Source: DRQF01 sp964559135 (GTDB lineage: Bacteria > Planctomycetota > GCA-002687715 > DRQF01). From it: DNA of 33,287 nt. Shown piece after piece: positions 17,029 through 24,409 of the stretch. Within the stretch, counting starts at the first letter, position 1; each line of letters opens with the position of its first letter. The notes beneath the pieces are model-generated. The model was not told the origin of the DNA and did not search any database. It was given only the letters and a program-made list of their open reading frames with translations. The stretch lies in the NCBI GenBank assembly GCA_964559135.1, contig CAZLGG010000039.1:1-33287 (forward strand), in the 5' to 3' direction. Position numbers and translations under genes: made by a program.

Positions 17029-17955
17029 ATGAACGGGAACGACGCAGACCTTCGCCCTGACTGGATCCGCCTCGGGCTCGTTTTGGTTTCCACCCTGATC
17101 GCGGTGGCCGTGCTGACCCCCATCCTCGTTTCACTCCTTGACGCCCCTCCCCGGAAGGTGGCCCACTTCGTGTTGTCCATCGGGTTCTTGTCGGGCCTGG
17201 CGGTCACGAGCCGCGCATCCTCCCCACCTCTCCTCCAGCAGGCGGGCCTCGCGGGTGAGCCTCACCCGTTGGTGCTCTGGGTGAAAGGGTTCGTCGTCGG
17301 CGCGGGCTCCCTGCTCGCCTTCACCTTGATCCTCATGGCCTGCGGGCAAAGGGAGCTGCTCACAAACCGCTCACTCCTGCAAATCGGCGGCATCGGGCTT
17401 CGCTATCTGCCTCTCGCCTTCCTCATCGGAATCCTCGAGGACGTCACGTTCTTCGGCTTTCTCTACCACGTGCTCGGCCGAAGGGTGAGGGCGCCGGTCC
17501 TCATCTACGCACTGACCCACTTCATTCACATCGCGAAACAGGAGACCTTCACTTGGCCGACCGCCCTCCAGGGCGCGGAAGCTCTGGGGCTGATGGTCGA
17601 GAGCCTCGTCAACGTCATCCATCGCCCCATGGAACTCGCGGGCCTCGTCTGCGTGGGTCTCGTTCTCGCGACGCTTCGACATCGTCGGGGTTCCGTTTGG
17701 CTCCCGATGGGCCTGCACGGAGGATGGTATTGGCAGAGAACCGTGGGACGAAAATGGTCCGCCCACAGCCCCGGCGACTGGGACTGGCTCATCGGCACGA
17801 ATCGATTCTATGACGGCCTTCTCGGGTGGCTCCTCATTCTGGCGGCCGGATGGTTTCTCCTGCGTCCCGGACGATCACACGAGCGCCCAGACCACGACGG
17901 CGACGGCGACGGTCAGAATCGCAAGGAGCATCCAGGGCCAGACCGGTCGGCGTGA
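17029..17955 (+). CDS. CPBP-type intramembrane protease-like protein with degenerate first motif
   Basis: 308 residues with about seven hydrophobic helices (for example 13-37, 85-105, 125-147, 203-217, 262-278). The layout matches CPBP (CAAX protease/Abi) proteins: motif 1 at 137-143 (EDVTFFG), motif 2 ALTHFIHIA with His164 and His167, and motif 3 SVWLPMGLHGGW with His230. The usual EExxxR of motif 1 reads EDxxxF, so one acidic residue is changed conservatively and the Arg is lost; peptidase activity is doubtful. The hydrophilic tail SHERPDHDGDGDGQNRKE is encoded antisense to the end of the Ser/Thr kinase gene (81-base overlap). Divergent from the cobalamin adenosyltransferase. Confidence 0.8.
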   Translation: MNGNDADLRPDWIRLGLVLVSTLIAVAVLTPILVSLLDAPPRKVAHFVLSIGFLSGLAVTSRASSPPLLQQAGLAGEPHPLVLWVKGFVVGAGSLLAFTLILMACGQRELLTNRSLLQIGGIGLRYLPLAFLIGILEDVTFFGFLYHVLGRRVRAPVLIYALTHFIHIAKQETFTWPTALQGAEALGLMVESLVNVIHRPMELAGLVCVGLVLATLRHRRGSVWLPMGLHGGWYWQRTVGRKWSAHSPGDWDWLIGTNRFYDGLLGWLLILAAGWFLLRPGRSHERPDHDGDGDGQNRKEHPGPDRSA

Positions 17956-19065
17956 GTTCACGTGGTGGTGAGTCATCCACTCATCCAATTCTTCGGCCAT
18001 CTCCGCCAGAGTCGAGGGACGCTTCCGGGGCAACCGATGCGTGCAGCGTTGCACGAGACGTGCCAGATCCGCGGGAATACGGGGTTCGATCCGGCGAGGA
18101 GACGCGAGTCGTCCCTGCAGAATCCATTCGAAGAGTTCCTCTCGATCCTCCGTGGGAAACGCTCTGACCCCGCAGAGGAATTCGTAGAGGGTGAGGCCCA
18201 AAGCATAGACATCCGCCGACTCCGTGCCGGCGGCTTCGCCCTGAAGCAACTCCGGCGCGAGATAACGGGGAGTTCCCAAGTAGCCGTCGGCGGTCCGGGT
18301 GAGGGCCGACCAGTCCTGCTTGCGTGCCGTGCCGAAATCGATGACGACGGGCTCCAGCTCCCGAGTGATCATGATATTGGACGGCTTCACGTCTCTGTGG
18401 GCGATCCCCGCACCACGGAGATCCGCAAGCGTTTGCGCGACCTTCGCCACGATGCGGACCCGGACGGGGAAGGAAAGTTCCTGCGGATCGATGACTCCGC
18501 TCCGCTTCTCCCCCCGAATCATCTGTAGCGCTTCCTCGAGGCTGACGCCCTCGATCCAGGGAAGGACCATCCAGATGGCCCCTTTCTCTTCGAAGACCTT
18601 CTCGACGGGGACGACGTGGGCGTGCCGAAGTTGTTGAAGAAGTCGTGCTTCGCGGCGAAAACGTTCGAGGTCCCGTTCGTCGACGACTTCGCGACGCTGC
18701 AACACCTTCAGCGCCACCTCCTCGCCCGTCTCGCGCTGCCGGGCCTTATAGACGTTTCCTCCTCCGGCCCCGCCGACGAGGAAAAGGATTTCGTAGGGGC
18801 CGATTCGGCCGGGCCCGAAGGCGCGCATGACCGCCCGACTGTTCGAGCCGGGGCGGCCGGTGTTCACGGGCGGCAGGTCTTCTCCGGCCAAAAGCTGTGC
18901 CAAAGCCTCGGCGTGTTCCGGATGACGGGCGAGCAGTTCATCGATGTCCGGTTCCTCCCCCTCTTCGCGACGGAGGATGAACTCGGTGAGTATGCTCTCA
19001 TAGAATCGATCGAGCGCATCCGCCTCCCCGCCCAGACGCGGGTTGCGATCATCGTCAGCCATCAT
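17875..19065 (-). CDS. Membrane-anchored Hanks-type Ser/Thr protein kinase
   Basis: 396 residues. An N-terminal acidic region includes EEPDIDELLARHPEHAEALA, seen in planctomycete kinases. The kinase domain spans about 87-350: glycine loop VGGAGGGNVY (the second Gly of the usual GxGxxG is Ala), Lys in VALKVL, catalytic HRDVKPSNIM, metal-binding DFGTAR, and GTPRYLAPE. A single C-terminal helix (WPWMLLAILTVAVAVVVWAL) anchors it, with no extracellular sensor domain after it. I place the start at 19065, six bases after GGGG; ATG 19062 or 19071 are possible. It overlaps the end of the upstream ECF sigma gene, so the two are co-translated and probably work together. Confidence 0.92.
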   Translation of the reverse strand: MMADDDRNPRLGGEADALDRFYESILTEFILRREEGEEPDIDELLARHPEHAEALAQLLAGEDLPPVNTGRPGSNSRAVMRAFGPGRIGPYEILFLVGGAGGGNVYKARQRETGEEVALKVLQRREVVDERDLERFRREARLLQQLRHAHVVPVEKVFEEKGAIWMVLPWIEGVSLEEALQMIRGEKRSGVIDPQELSFPVRVRIVAKVAQTLADLRGAGIAHRDVKPSNIMITRELEPVVIDFGTARKQDWSALTRTADGYLGTPRYLAPELLQGEAAGTESADVYALGLTLYEFLCGVRAFPTEDREELFEWILQGRLASPRRIEPRIPADLARLVQRCTHRLPRKRPSTLAEMAEELDEWMTHHHVNSRRPVWPWMLLAILTVAVAVVVWALV

Positions 19066-19654
19066 CCTCATCCCCACGCGACTCCTGGAGCAACCGCTGC
19101 AGCTTGAGGCGAATCCGCGCTTCAACCTTGGCGAAACGCATACGAACCGCGCGGTCCGTCATACCGACGTAGTCGGCGATCTGGACCGAAGAGAAGCCGC
19201 GCATCCTCATCCGATAAATGAGACGATCGAGGCGCCCAAGCTCGCGAAGGAAGGAGTATTTGGCGCGCGTCAGCTCCCGTGCCTGGGCAACGGACGAAGG
19301 CGTGGCGGACAGATCGGGGACACGCTCCGCGTCGGGCAGCGCGAGACGCCTGCGGATATGCGCCCCCTTGGCCTTCTGCAGAACGATCCGGGTCACGATC
19401 CCACGCAGCCAACGGCCGAATGAGGTCTCATCCTCGTAGTAGAAGCTGTCGATCTTCCGCATCACCACCGCATAGGTATCCTGAAGAATGTCTCGGGTCT
19501 CTTCGAGGGTTCGGAGGGGATAGCCGAGGCGTTTGCGGGCCCATCGCAGCAACATCGGCTCATGGACGCGAAGCAGCTCGTCGAGGGCCTCGCGATCGCC
19601 CGCTCGAGCCCTCTCGACGAGAGAAAGGATTTCGGAAGAGTCGTTCTCGGTCAT
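19055..19654 (-). CDS. ECF-type RNA polymerase sigma factor
   Basis: 199 residues. Region 2 is visible as VHEPMLLRWARKRLG then TRDILQDTYAVVMRKIDSF and FGRWLRGIVTRI; region 4 as RLDRLIYRMRMRGFSSVQIA followed by the helix-turn-helix DYVGMTDRAVRMRFAKVEAR. No anti-sigma factor gene is adjacent; instead the Ser/Thr kinase gene overlaps its 3' end. Sigma factors controlled by a partner kinase are known among ECF groups (ECF43-type and planctomycete groups), which makes phosphorylation control likely but unproven here. The ribosome-binding site is weak. lpxA starts divergently 53 bases away. Confidence 0.9.
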   Translation of the reverse strand: MTENDSSEILSLVERARAGDREALDELLRVHEPMLLRWARKRLGYPLRTLEETRDILQDTYAVVMRKIDSFYYEDETSFGRWLRGIVTRIVLQKAKGAHIRRRLALPDAERVPDLSATPSSVAQARELTRAKYSFLRELGRLDRLIYRMRMRGFSSVQIADYVGMTDRAVRMRFAKVEARIRLKLQRLLQESRGDEDDG

Positions 19655-19707
19655 GACGGTTCCAGACGGCCCATGTTAGAACGAGCATCACTTCGGGGTA
19701 ATGCACC

Positions 19708-20544
19708 GTGAAACATTTCGTACATCCTACCGCCATCGTGGCTCCCGAGGCACAACTCGGAGAAGGAGTCCATGTGGGCCCGTTCGCCGTCATCGACGAT
19801 CACGTGCGACTGGGAGCGGGCGTCCACGTGGGTCCCCACGCCTGGATCACGGGCGAGACGTCGGTCGGCGAGGCTTCGAAGATCCACAAAGGGGCCGTTC
19901 TCGGCCACGAACCGCAGGATCTCGCCTTTCGGGAAGGGACGCGGAGCCGCCTCGAGATCGGGCGCAACGTGGTCATCCGGGAACATGCGACCCTTCACCG
20001 TGCCACGACCCCCGACGGCGCAACGATCGTCGGTGACGACTGCTTTCTCATGGCGAACTCTCATGTGGCTCACGACTGCATTCTCGGCAGGGGCGTGATC
20101 GTCTGCAACAACACCCTCCTGGCGGGATATGTCCAGGTGGGCGACCGGGCCTTCATCTCCGGCAACGTGTGCGTCCACCAGTTCGCGAGAATCGGAGCTG
20201 TCTGCATGATCGGCGGCGGCTCCGAGGTGGGGCGCGACGTTCCTCCGTTCACGACGGTGACGGGACGATCGCGGATCACGGGGCTCAATGTGGTCGGAAT
20301 GCGTCGCGCGGGATTGGGGTCGGACGAAAGGCTGGCCGTCAAGTCCGCCTACAAGCTGATCTTCTCGGAGCCGGGGGGAGCCGGCATGGCCCTCGCCCGG
20401 CTCGAAGACGCCCCGGAAACAGATGCGATCCGCCGCATCCGCGATTTCTACGCGGCGCGAAGTCGACGGGGCTTCGTTCTTCCCGATCATCTCTGGGGGC
20501 GAGGAGAAACTCCTCGCCACCGAGAAGGCCCGGAGCAGAGCTGA
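19708..20544 (+). CDS. lpxA: UDP-N-acetylglucosamine acyltransferase LpxA
   Basis: 278 residues. The N-terminal two thirds is a left-handed beta-helix of hexapeptide repeats (IVAPEAQLGEGVHVGPFAVI, VRLGAGVHVGPHAWI). The catalytic His122 lies in NSHVAHDCILG, and GGGSEVGRDVPPFTTVTG and GLNVVGMRRAGLG are typical of LpxA rather than LpxD. It adds the first acyl chain to UDP-GlcNAc in lipid A synthesis, in the cytoplasm, which indicates a lipid A outer membrane. The gene is followed at two bases by a membrane acyltransferase, so both may modify envelope glycans. The last 20 residues are probably a disordered tail. Confidence 0.95.
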   Translation: MKHFVHPTAIVAPEAQLGEGVHVGPFAVIDDHVRLGAGVHVGPHAWITGETSVGEASKIHKGAVLGHEPQDLAFREGTRSRLEIGRNVVIREHATLHRATTPDGATIVGDDCFLMANSHVAHDCILGRGVIVCNNTLLAGYVQVGDRAFISGNVCVHQFARIGAVCMIGGGSEVGRDVPPFTTVTGRSRITGLNVVGMRRAGLGSDERLAVKSAYKLIFSEPGGAGMALARLEDAPETDAIRRIRDFYAARSRRGFVLPDHLWGRGETPRHREGPEQS

Positions 20545-20546
20545 GG

Positions 20547-21605
20547 ATGTACAAGAAGCAGCTCGACGGCTTCCGCGCCATCCTCTTCTTCGCCGTGTTC
20601 ACCTACCACCACAACGTGAATTGGTGGTTCCTCACCTACGCCCTTCCCTGCTTCTTCGTCCTTTCCGGGTTTCTCATCACTCGCATCCTCGTGGCGGGTG
20701 ACGGCCGGCCCAGGGGGTCGTTCTTGAAGTCATTCTATATCCGGCGCGCACTCCGTATCCTGCCACTCTTCTACACCTTTCTCGCCGTCGCCGTGTTTCT
20801 TGGAATCATCGTCTACCCTCTCTGGCACGCGGCCTACGCATTCAACATCAAGTTGTTCCTGCTGAGCATTCCCGAGAATCGAGGGGCGTTCCTCCGCCTC
20901 TTCGCGCGCTGGCAGCACGGTCAGCTCCACCTCTGGAGTCTCGCGGTGGAAGAGCAGTATTATCTGCTCTGGCCCGGCTTCGTGGTCTTCACGCCCCGAC
21001 GCTGGCGCATTCCGGCCGTGGGCATTCTCCTCGCGGCGTCCATCGCTCTGCGGATGTGGTTCGCGCACAGCGAGACCTACGCACTCAGCCTCTACGGAGC
21101 CCTTCTCCCGGTCTGCGGCGAATACATCCTCTGGGGCTCCCTGGCGGGCCTCCTCCAGTCACACGGCTTCCGATTCCGGTTGCCCGGCGCATGGCTCTAC
21201 TCAGGCGTGTTGGGCCTGATCATCCTCTCCCATCTGGAGACGCCGGAGATGTTTCACGGCTTCTACCAGTTCATCCCGAGCCCCCGCCAGACCTTCTTCG
21301 GCATCAGCATCGCTCTCGTCATCATCGGGCTGTGGAATGACGACGACGCGCTCCTTTCGCGGTTCCTCCGATTCCCGTTCTTCACCTGGTTGGGCAAGAT
21401 GAGTTACGGCCTGTACGTCGTCCATATGGCCACGTGGGATCTCGCCGACTGGGTCGTGACCCGCTTCCCCTCCCTGCGATGGGTGAACCTCTACTCGCTG
21501 AGGCTCGTCCTCTGCATCTTGGCGGCCACGCTCTCCTGGTACTGCCTGGAAGGCCCCATCAACCGACTCAAGCGCCACTTTCCCTCGCCTCATCCACGCC
21601 GGTGA
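20547..21605 (+). CDS. Membrane O-acyltransferase, acyltransferase-3 (OafA/OatA) family
   Basis: 352 residues from the ATG at 20547, two bases after the lpxA stop; the frame is open far upstream inside lpxA but that part is a shadow. Family motifs in order: KQLDGFRAILFFAVFTYHHN with the membrane His, PCFFVLSGFLITRIL, FYIRRALRILPLFY with RR-x-x-R-I-x-P, HLWSLAVEEQYYLLWP, and the late GKMSYGLYVVHM. About ten transmembrane helices are expected. These enzymes move acyl groups onto surface sugars such as O-antigen, lipid A or peptidoglycan. Coupling to lpxA suggests a lipid A or LPS sugar as target, which is inference. Confidence 0.92.
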   Translation: MYKKQLDGFRAILFFAVFTYHHNVNWWFLTYALPCFFVLSGFLITRILVAGDGRPRGSFLKSFYIRRALRILPLFYTFLAVAVFLGIIVYPLWHAAYAFNIKLFLLSIPENRGAFLRLFARWQHGQLHLWSLAVEEQYYLLWPGFVVFTPRRWRIPAVGILLAASIALRMWFAHSETYALSLYGALLPVCGEYILWGSLAGLLQSHGFRFRLPGAWLYSGVLGLIILSHLETPEMFHGFYQFIPSPRQTFFGISIALVIIGLWNDDDALLSRFLRFPFFTWLGKMSYGLYVVHMATWDLADWVVTRFPSLRWVNLYSLRLVLCILAATLSWYCLEGPINRLKRHFPSPHPRR

Positions 21606-21787
21606 TCCGTCCCTTCTTGGGCGGAAGCATGAGGATGTTCGCCGAGTAGGAGACTCATGGACCACCCGTTCTCGATGGCTCCCGCCGCGGGAATCCCGGC
21701 GCGGAACAACGTCGTCCTCGGAACCGCCATGCCGACTCCCTGCCCCCCCCCCGGGGGCTTTGACGAGAAGGTCGGCGGGGCTAGGCT

Positions 21788-21988
21788 TCAGCCGCGCCTG
21801 CCGACGCCGATGAGCCAGATGGGGGCACCGAGCATGGCGAGGAAAAACAGGCGGGGCGGCACACCGCGCGAGGCCGCCCAAAAGCTCTCTCCGAGACCGA
21901 GGGCCAGGCAGAGCAGACCCACCCGCCGCCACCAAAGGCCGCGACGGGAGGACCCCGCCCCATCGTCCGACTTCTCGAGGTTCTCCAT
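21788..21988 (-). CDS. Small membrane protein of unknown function
   Basis: 66 residues, not recognised. A charged N-terminus (MENLEKSDD) is followed by WWRR and two hydrophobic stretches, GLLCLALGLGESFW and LFFLAMLGAPIWLIGVG. The ATG lies two bases after the stop of the transketolase-like gene on the same strand, a spacing usual for translational coupling, and the positive residues flank the helices as in real inner-membrane proteins. Against it: the gene is short, the region is GC-rich, and no homologue comes to mind. Moderately likely to be real. Confidence 0.5.
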   Translation of the reverse strand: MENLEKSDDGAGSSRRGLWWRRVGLLCLALGLGESFWAASRGVPPRLFFLAMLGAPIWLIGVGRRG

Positions 21989-21990
21989 GA

Positions 21991-24342
21991 TCAGAGTCGT
22001 TCGAGAAGGGCCCGTTGGCGCCCGAGACGATCCTCACGCTCGGCGGCAAACCGTTCCATCCCTTCGAGAATCCAGGGAGCGGTCATGTGGGATTCATCCA
22101 AGATGTCGTCGAGGCTGCCCCCGGTGCGCCAGTGGTTGTCGTGATCCGGGGTGATGGCGTAGGGCTCGACGAAGGGGTTGGCGATCCAGTCTTTCACGAG
22201 TCGGCGAGCCTGATTGGCGACGACCATCGAGTCTTGGAACTCGTAGTCGGGTAGCACATCGTCCCGGTAGGCTTGGGGCTGACGCAGGAACAGGTCGCGG
22301 GAGGGGGCGAAGACGATCTTGAGGTTGAGCCCCTTCTTCTCCAGCGAGCCGTCCCGCAGAATCTGCATGACCGCGTCCGTGGAACTCGTCCCCTGGACGA
22401 TGACCACACCCTGCTTCGGCTGGTCTTCGGCATAGGGTCGTGCAACGTAGGCGCCCTTGGCTGCGTCATGATAAGAAGGCACGCCGAGGGCCGCTCGATC
22501 CATGATCTCGACGGCCGGCCGCGTCAGGTGCAGCGCGATGACGGCGCAATCAGAGGACAGGGCCGCCGCCAACATGGGGGCCACCTCGTTGTGGTCGTAG
22601 GGATGAAGATTGAGGACCCTCCCCTGCGGGAACAGTTGTGTCACGCCCGGGGCGAAGATGCCGAAGTGGGTGCGACTATCTTCCGCCGTCTCCGGACCTG
22701 AATGCCCCGCCACCCAGATCACCTTGCCCAAGCGGATCTGACTGTCCTGCGCCGCTTGGCTGAAAAGCCGCATCGGGCCGTACTTCAAGTAGCTGAACGA
22801 ACCGTAGGTGGAACATGCGCCGATGTACCCCAGCCATTCCTCGAAGGGCTTCTTCGAGAAGTTGACGGTCGCGACGCCGCACATGATTCCGGAATTCGTG
22901 AACTCGGTGATTTCCTGGGGCAAAAGGCAGCCGTCCGGGTTCGAATTTCGGTCATACCAACCGAAGTTCTTCTTGTCTCCGAAGTCCTTACAGAAACCCG
23001 AAATGTTGGTGGAATCCGCCAAGTCGGCGGCGCAGGCGAGGACCAAGGGGCGGCCATAGCGTTCGCGGCAATAGCTGTTGAGCCAGGATCCGAATTTGGC
23101 AAGGCCGGCACGATTGGGCGCCTTCTTGCCTGGCTCGACGAAGATCCCGTCCGGGTAGTTGGAGTGGTCGATGATGACCGGATCGGCCAGGGGGTTATCC
23201 AGATTCGAGAACTTGAACCCGGGGATCTCCTCGGGCACGGAATCGCCCAACTCCACCAGCCGGTCGGAAAGGTAATTCAGCAAGTCCTCATCCTGGTGAA
23301 GGACCTCCATCACGCGACGAAGGTTCTCACCGGCCTGGCGCCTGGCCTCCTCGAGGCTTTCCGGGGCCGGCTGGCCGAAGGCCTCGAATGTGACACCGTA
23401 CTTGTCCGCGAACTCCTTTTTGGTCTTCCAGTAGAGTTCGCTGTTCATCTTGTGGGCCGCGCCGTGGGACTTGTTGTCGTAGACGCCATAGCCCCGGCCC
23501 TTGCGACTCTTCACCCAGACGCAGCGCGGCGCCTTCTCCGGATTGTCGCCCCAGATGACCTCATGGAACGCGCCGGCGATGGAACTCCAGTCTTCCTCCG
23601 TCTCGGAGCCCGCCACCTTCCAACCGTACGACTCGAACCAGGTCTGCGGCGTGCCATAGACGACGTCGGAGATGGCTTGGTTATCGATGCCGTAATCGTT
23701 CCAGTCCAAGACGAAAACCAGGTTGGAGAGCCCCAACCCGTAAGCGGAGTTCTTGGTCTCGTGGATGGCTCCCGCCGTGTGGCCGCCTTCTCCCTCGAAG
23801 GCGAAGACCTTCACGCCCTCGGCGCCGGCGCGCTTCAACGCCAAGGCCTCGCCGGCGGCGATCGGCGTGCCGTGGCCCGTGGGCCCCGTGTTGGCCTTGA
23901 AGAAGAGAGTCTTCCCCTCCATCTCGGCGTGCCCGGGCAAACCACCGCGACGACGCAAGGTCAAGAGGTCCTCCCACACCAGCGCGAATTTCTCGGGATT
24001 GGGGACAGCGTAACGAGCGTCGCCGGTGCGGCGGAATCGCTCCCGCAACGCTTCGTTGTAGACGGCAAGCATGGCGTAGACGGCGGGATTCGTGTGGCCG
24101 GCCACGAGAACGAAGCGATCCCCGAATCGTTTCTCGGGGTGACGGATGTCCCATCGCATGGCACCGGAAAGCGTAGTGACGATCAACGGGTGAACCTTGC
24201 TTCGACTCCCTCCGGGGTGACCGCTCTGACGCAGGTTCAAGGTGATGTCGATGCACTGATCGATGAGATCCTTGATCTTCTCCCAGTGTGCGAATTGCCC
24301 GTGGAGTTGATCCAGAGAGGGGGCGTCAAGCATCGTGGCCAT
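21991..24342 (-). CDS. Transketolase-like thiamine-diphosphate enzyme
   Basis: 783 residues from the ATG at 24342 (or 24333). The frame is open 86 codons further upstream, but that part crosses a terminator and the end of pnp. The N-terminal pyrophosphate domain shows SGHPGGSRSK, VLVAGHTNPAVYAMLAV, TGPTGHGTPIAAGEALALK and, near residue 180, FEGEGGHTAGAIHE followed by LVFVLDWNDYGIDNQ. The family's GDG-x-N metal/cofactor motif here reads GEG. A pyrimidine-binding domain and a C-terminal domain (VIVQGTSSTDAVMQIL) follow, so this is a full three-domain enzyme of the transketolase / homodimeric 2-oxo-acid dehydrogenase E1 type. The substrate cannot be told. Placed just behind rpsO-pnp but separated by a terminator. 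Confidence 0.85.
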   Translation of the reverse strand: MATMLDAPSLDQLHGQFAHWEKIKDLIDQCIDITLNLRQSGHPGGSRSKVHPLIVTTLSGAMRWDIRHPEKRFGDRFVLVAGHTNPAVYAMLAVYNEALRERFRRTGDARYAVPNPEKFALVWEDLLTLRRRGGLPGHAEMEGKTLFFKANTGPTGHGTPIAAGEALALKRAGAEGVKVFAFEGEGGHTAGAIHETKNSAYGLGLSNLVFVLDWNDYGIDNQAISDVVYGTPQTWFESYGWKVAGSETEEDWSSIAGAFHEVIWGDNPEKAPRCVWVKSRKGRGYGVYDNKSHGAAHKMNSELYWKTKKEFADKYGVTFEAFGQPAPESLEEARRQAGENLRRVMEVLHQDEDLLNYLSDRLVELGDSVPEEIPGFKFSNLDNPLADPVIIDHSNYPDGIFVEPGKKAPNRAGLAKFGSWLNSYCRERYGRPLVLACAADLADSTNISGFCKDFGDKKNFGWYDRNSNPDGCLLPQEITEFTNSGIMCGVATVNFSKKPFEEWLGYIGACSTYGSFSYLKYGPMRLFSQAAQDSQIRLGKVIWVAGHSGPETAEDSRTHFGIFAPGVTQLFPQGRVLNLHPYDHNEVAPMLAAALSSDCAVIALHLTRPAVEIMDRAALGVPSYHDAAKGAYVARPYAEDQPKQGVVIVQGTSSTDAVMQILRDGSLEKKGLNLKIVFAPSRDLFLRQPQAYRDDVLPDYEFQDSMVVANQARRLVKDWIANPFVEPYAITPDHDNHWRTGGSLDDILDESHMTAPWILEGMERFAAEREDRLGRQRALLERL

Positions 24343-24366
24343 GGCTTTTCTCGGTTCTCTGTCGAC

Positions 24367-24400
24367 AAAAAAAATCGAGCCCGCGGTCTCCCGCGGGCTC
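24367..24400 (-). terminator. Rho-independent terminator after pnp
   Basis: On the minus strand a perfect 10-base-pair stem (GAGCCCGCGG / CCGCGGGCTC) closes a GAGA loop and is followed, after G and A, by eight T residues. It starts ten bases after the pnp stop codon and ends before the transketolase-like gene, so it marks the 3' end of the rpsO-pnp transcript. Confidence 0.95.
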
Positions 24401-24409
24401 AACCAAACT

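Noticed and set aside
20169..20546. Upstream extension of the acyltransferase frame
   Set aside because: Lies inside lpxA in another frame; the family motif LDGFRA begins right after the ATG at 20547.
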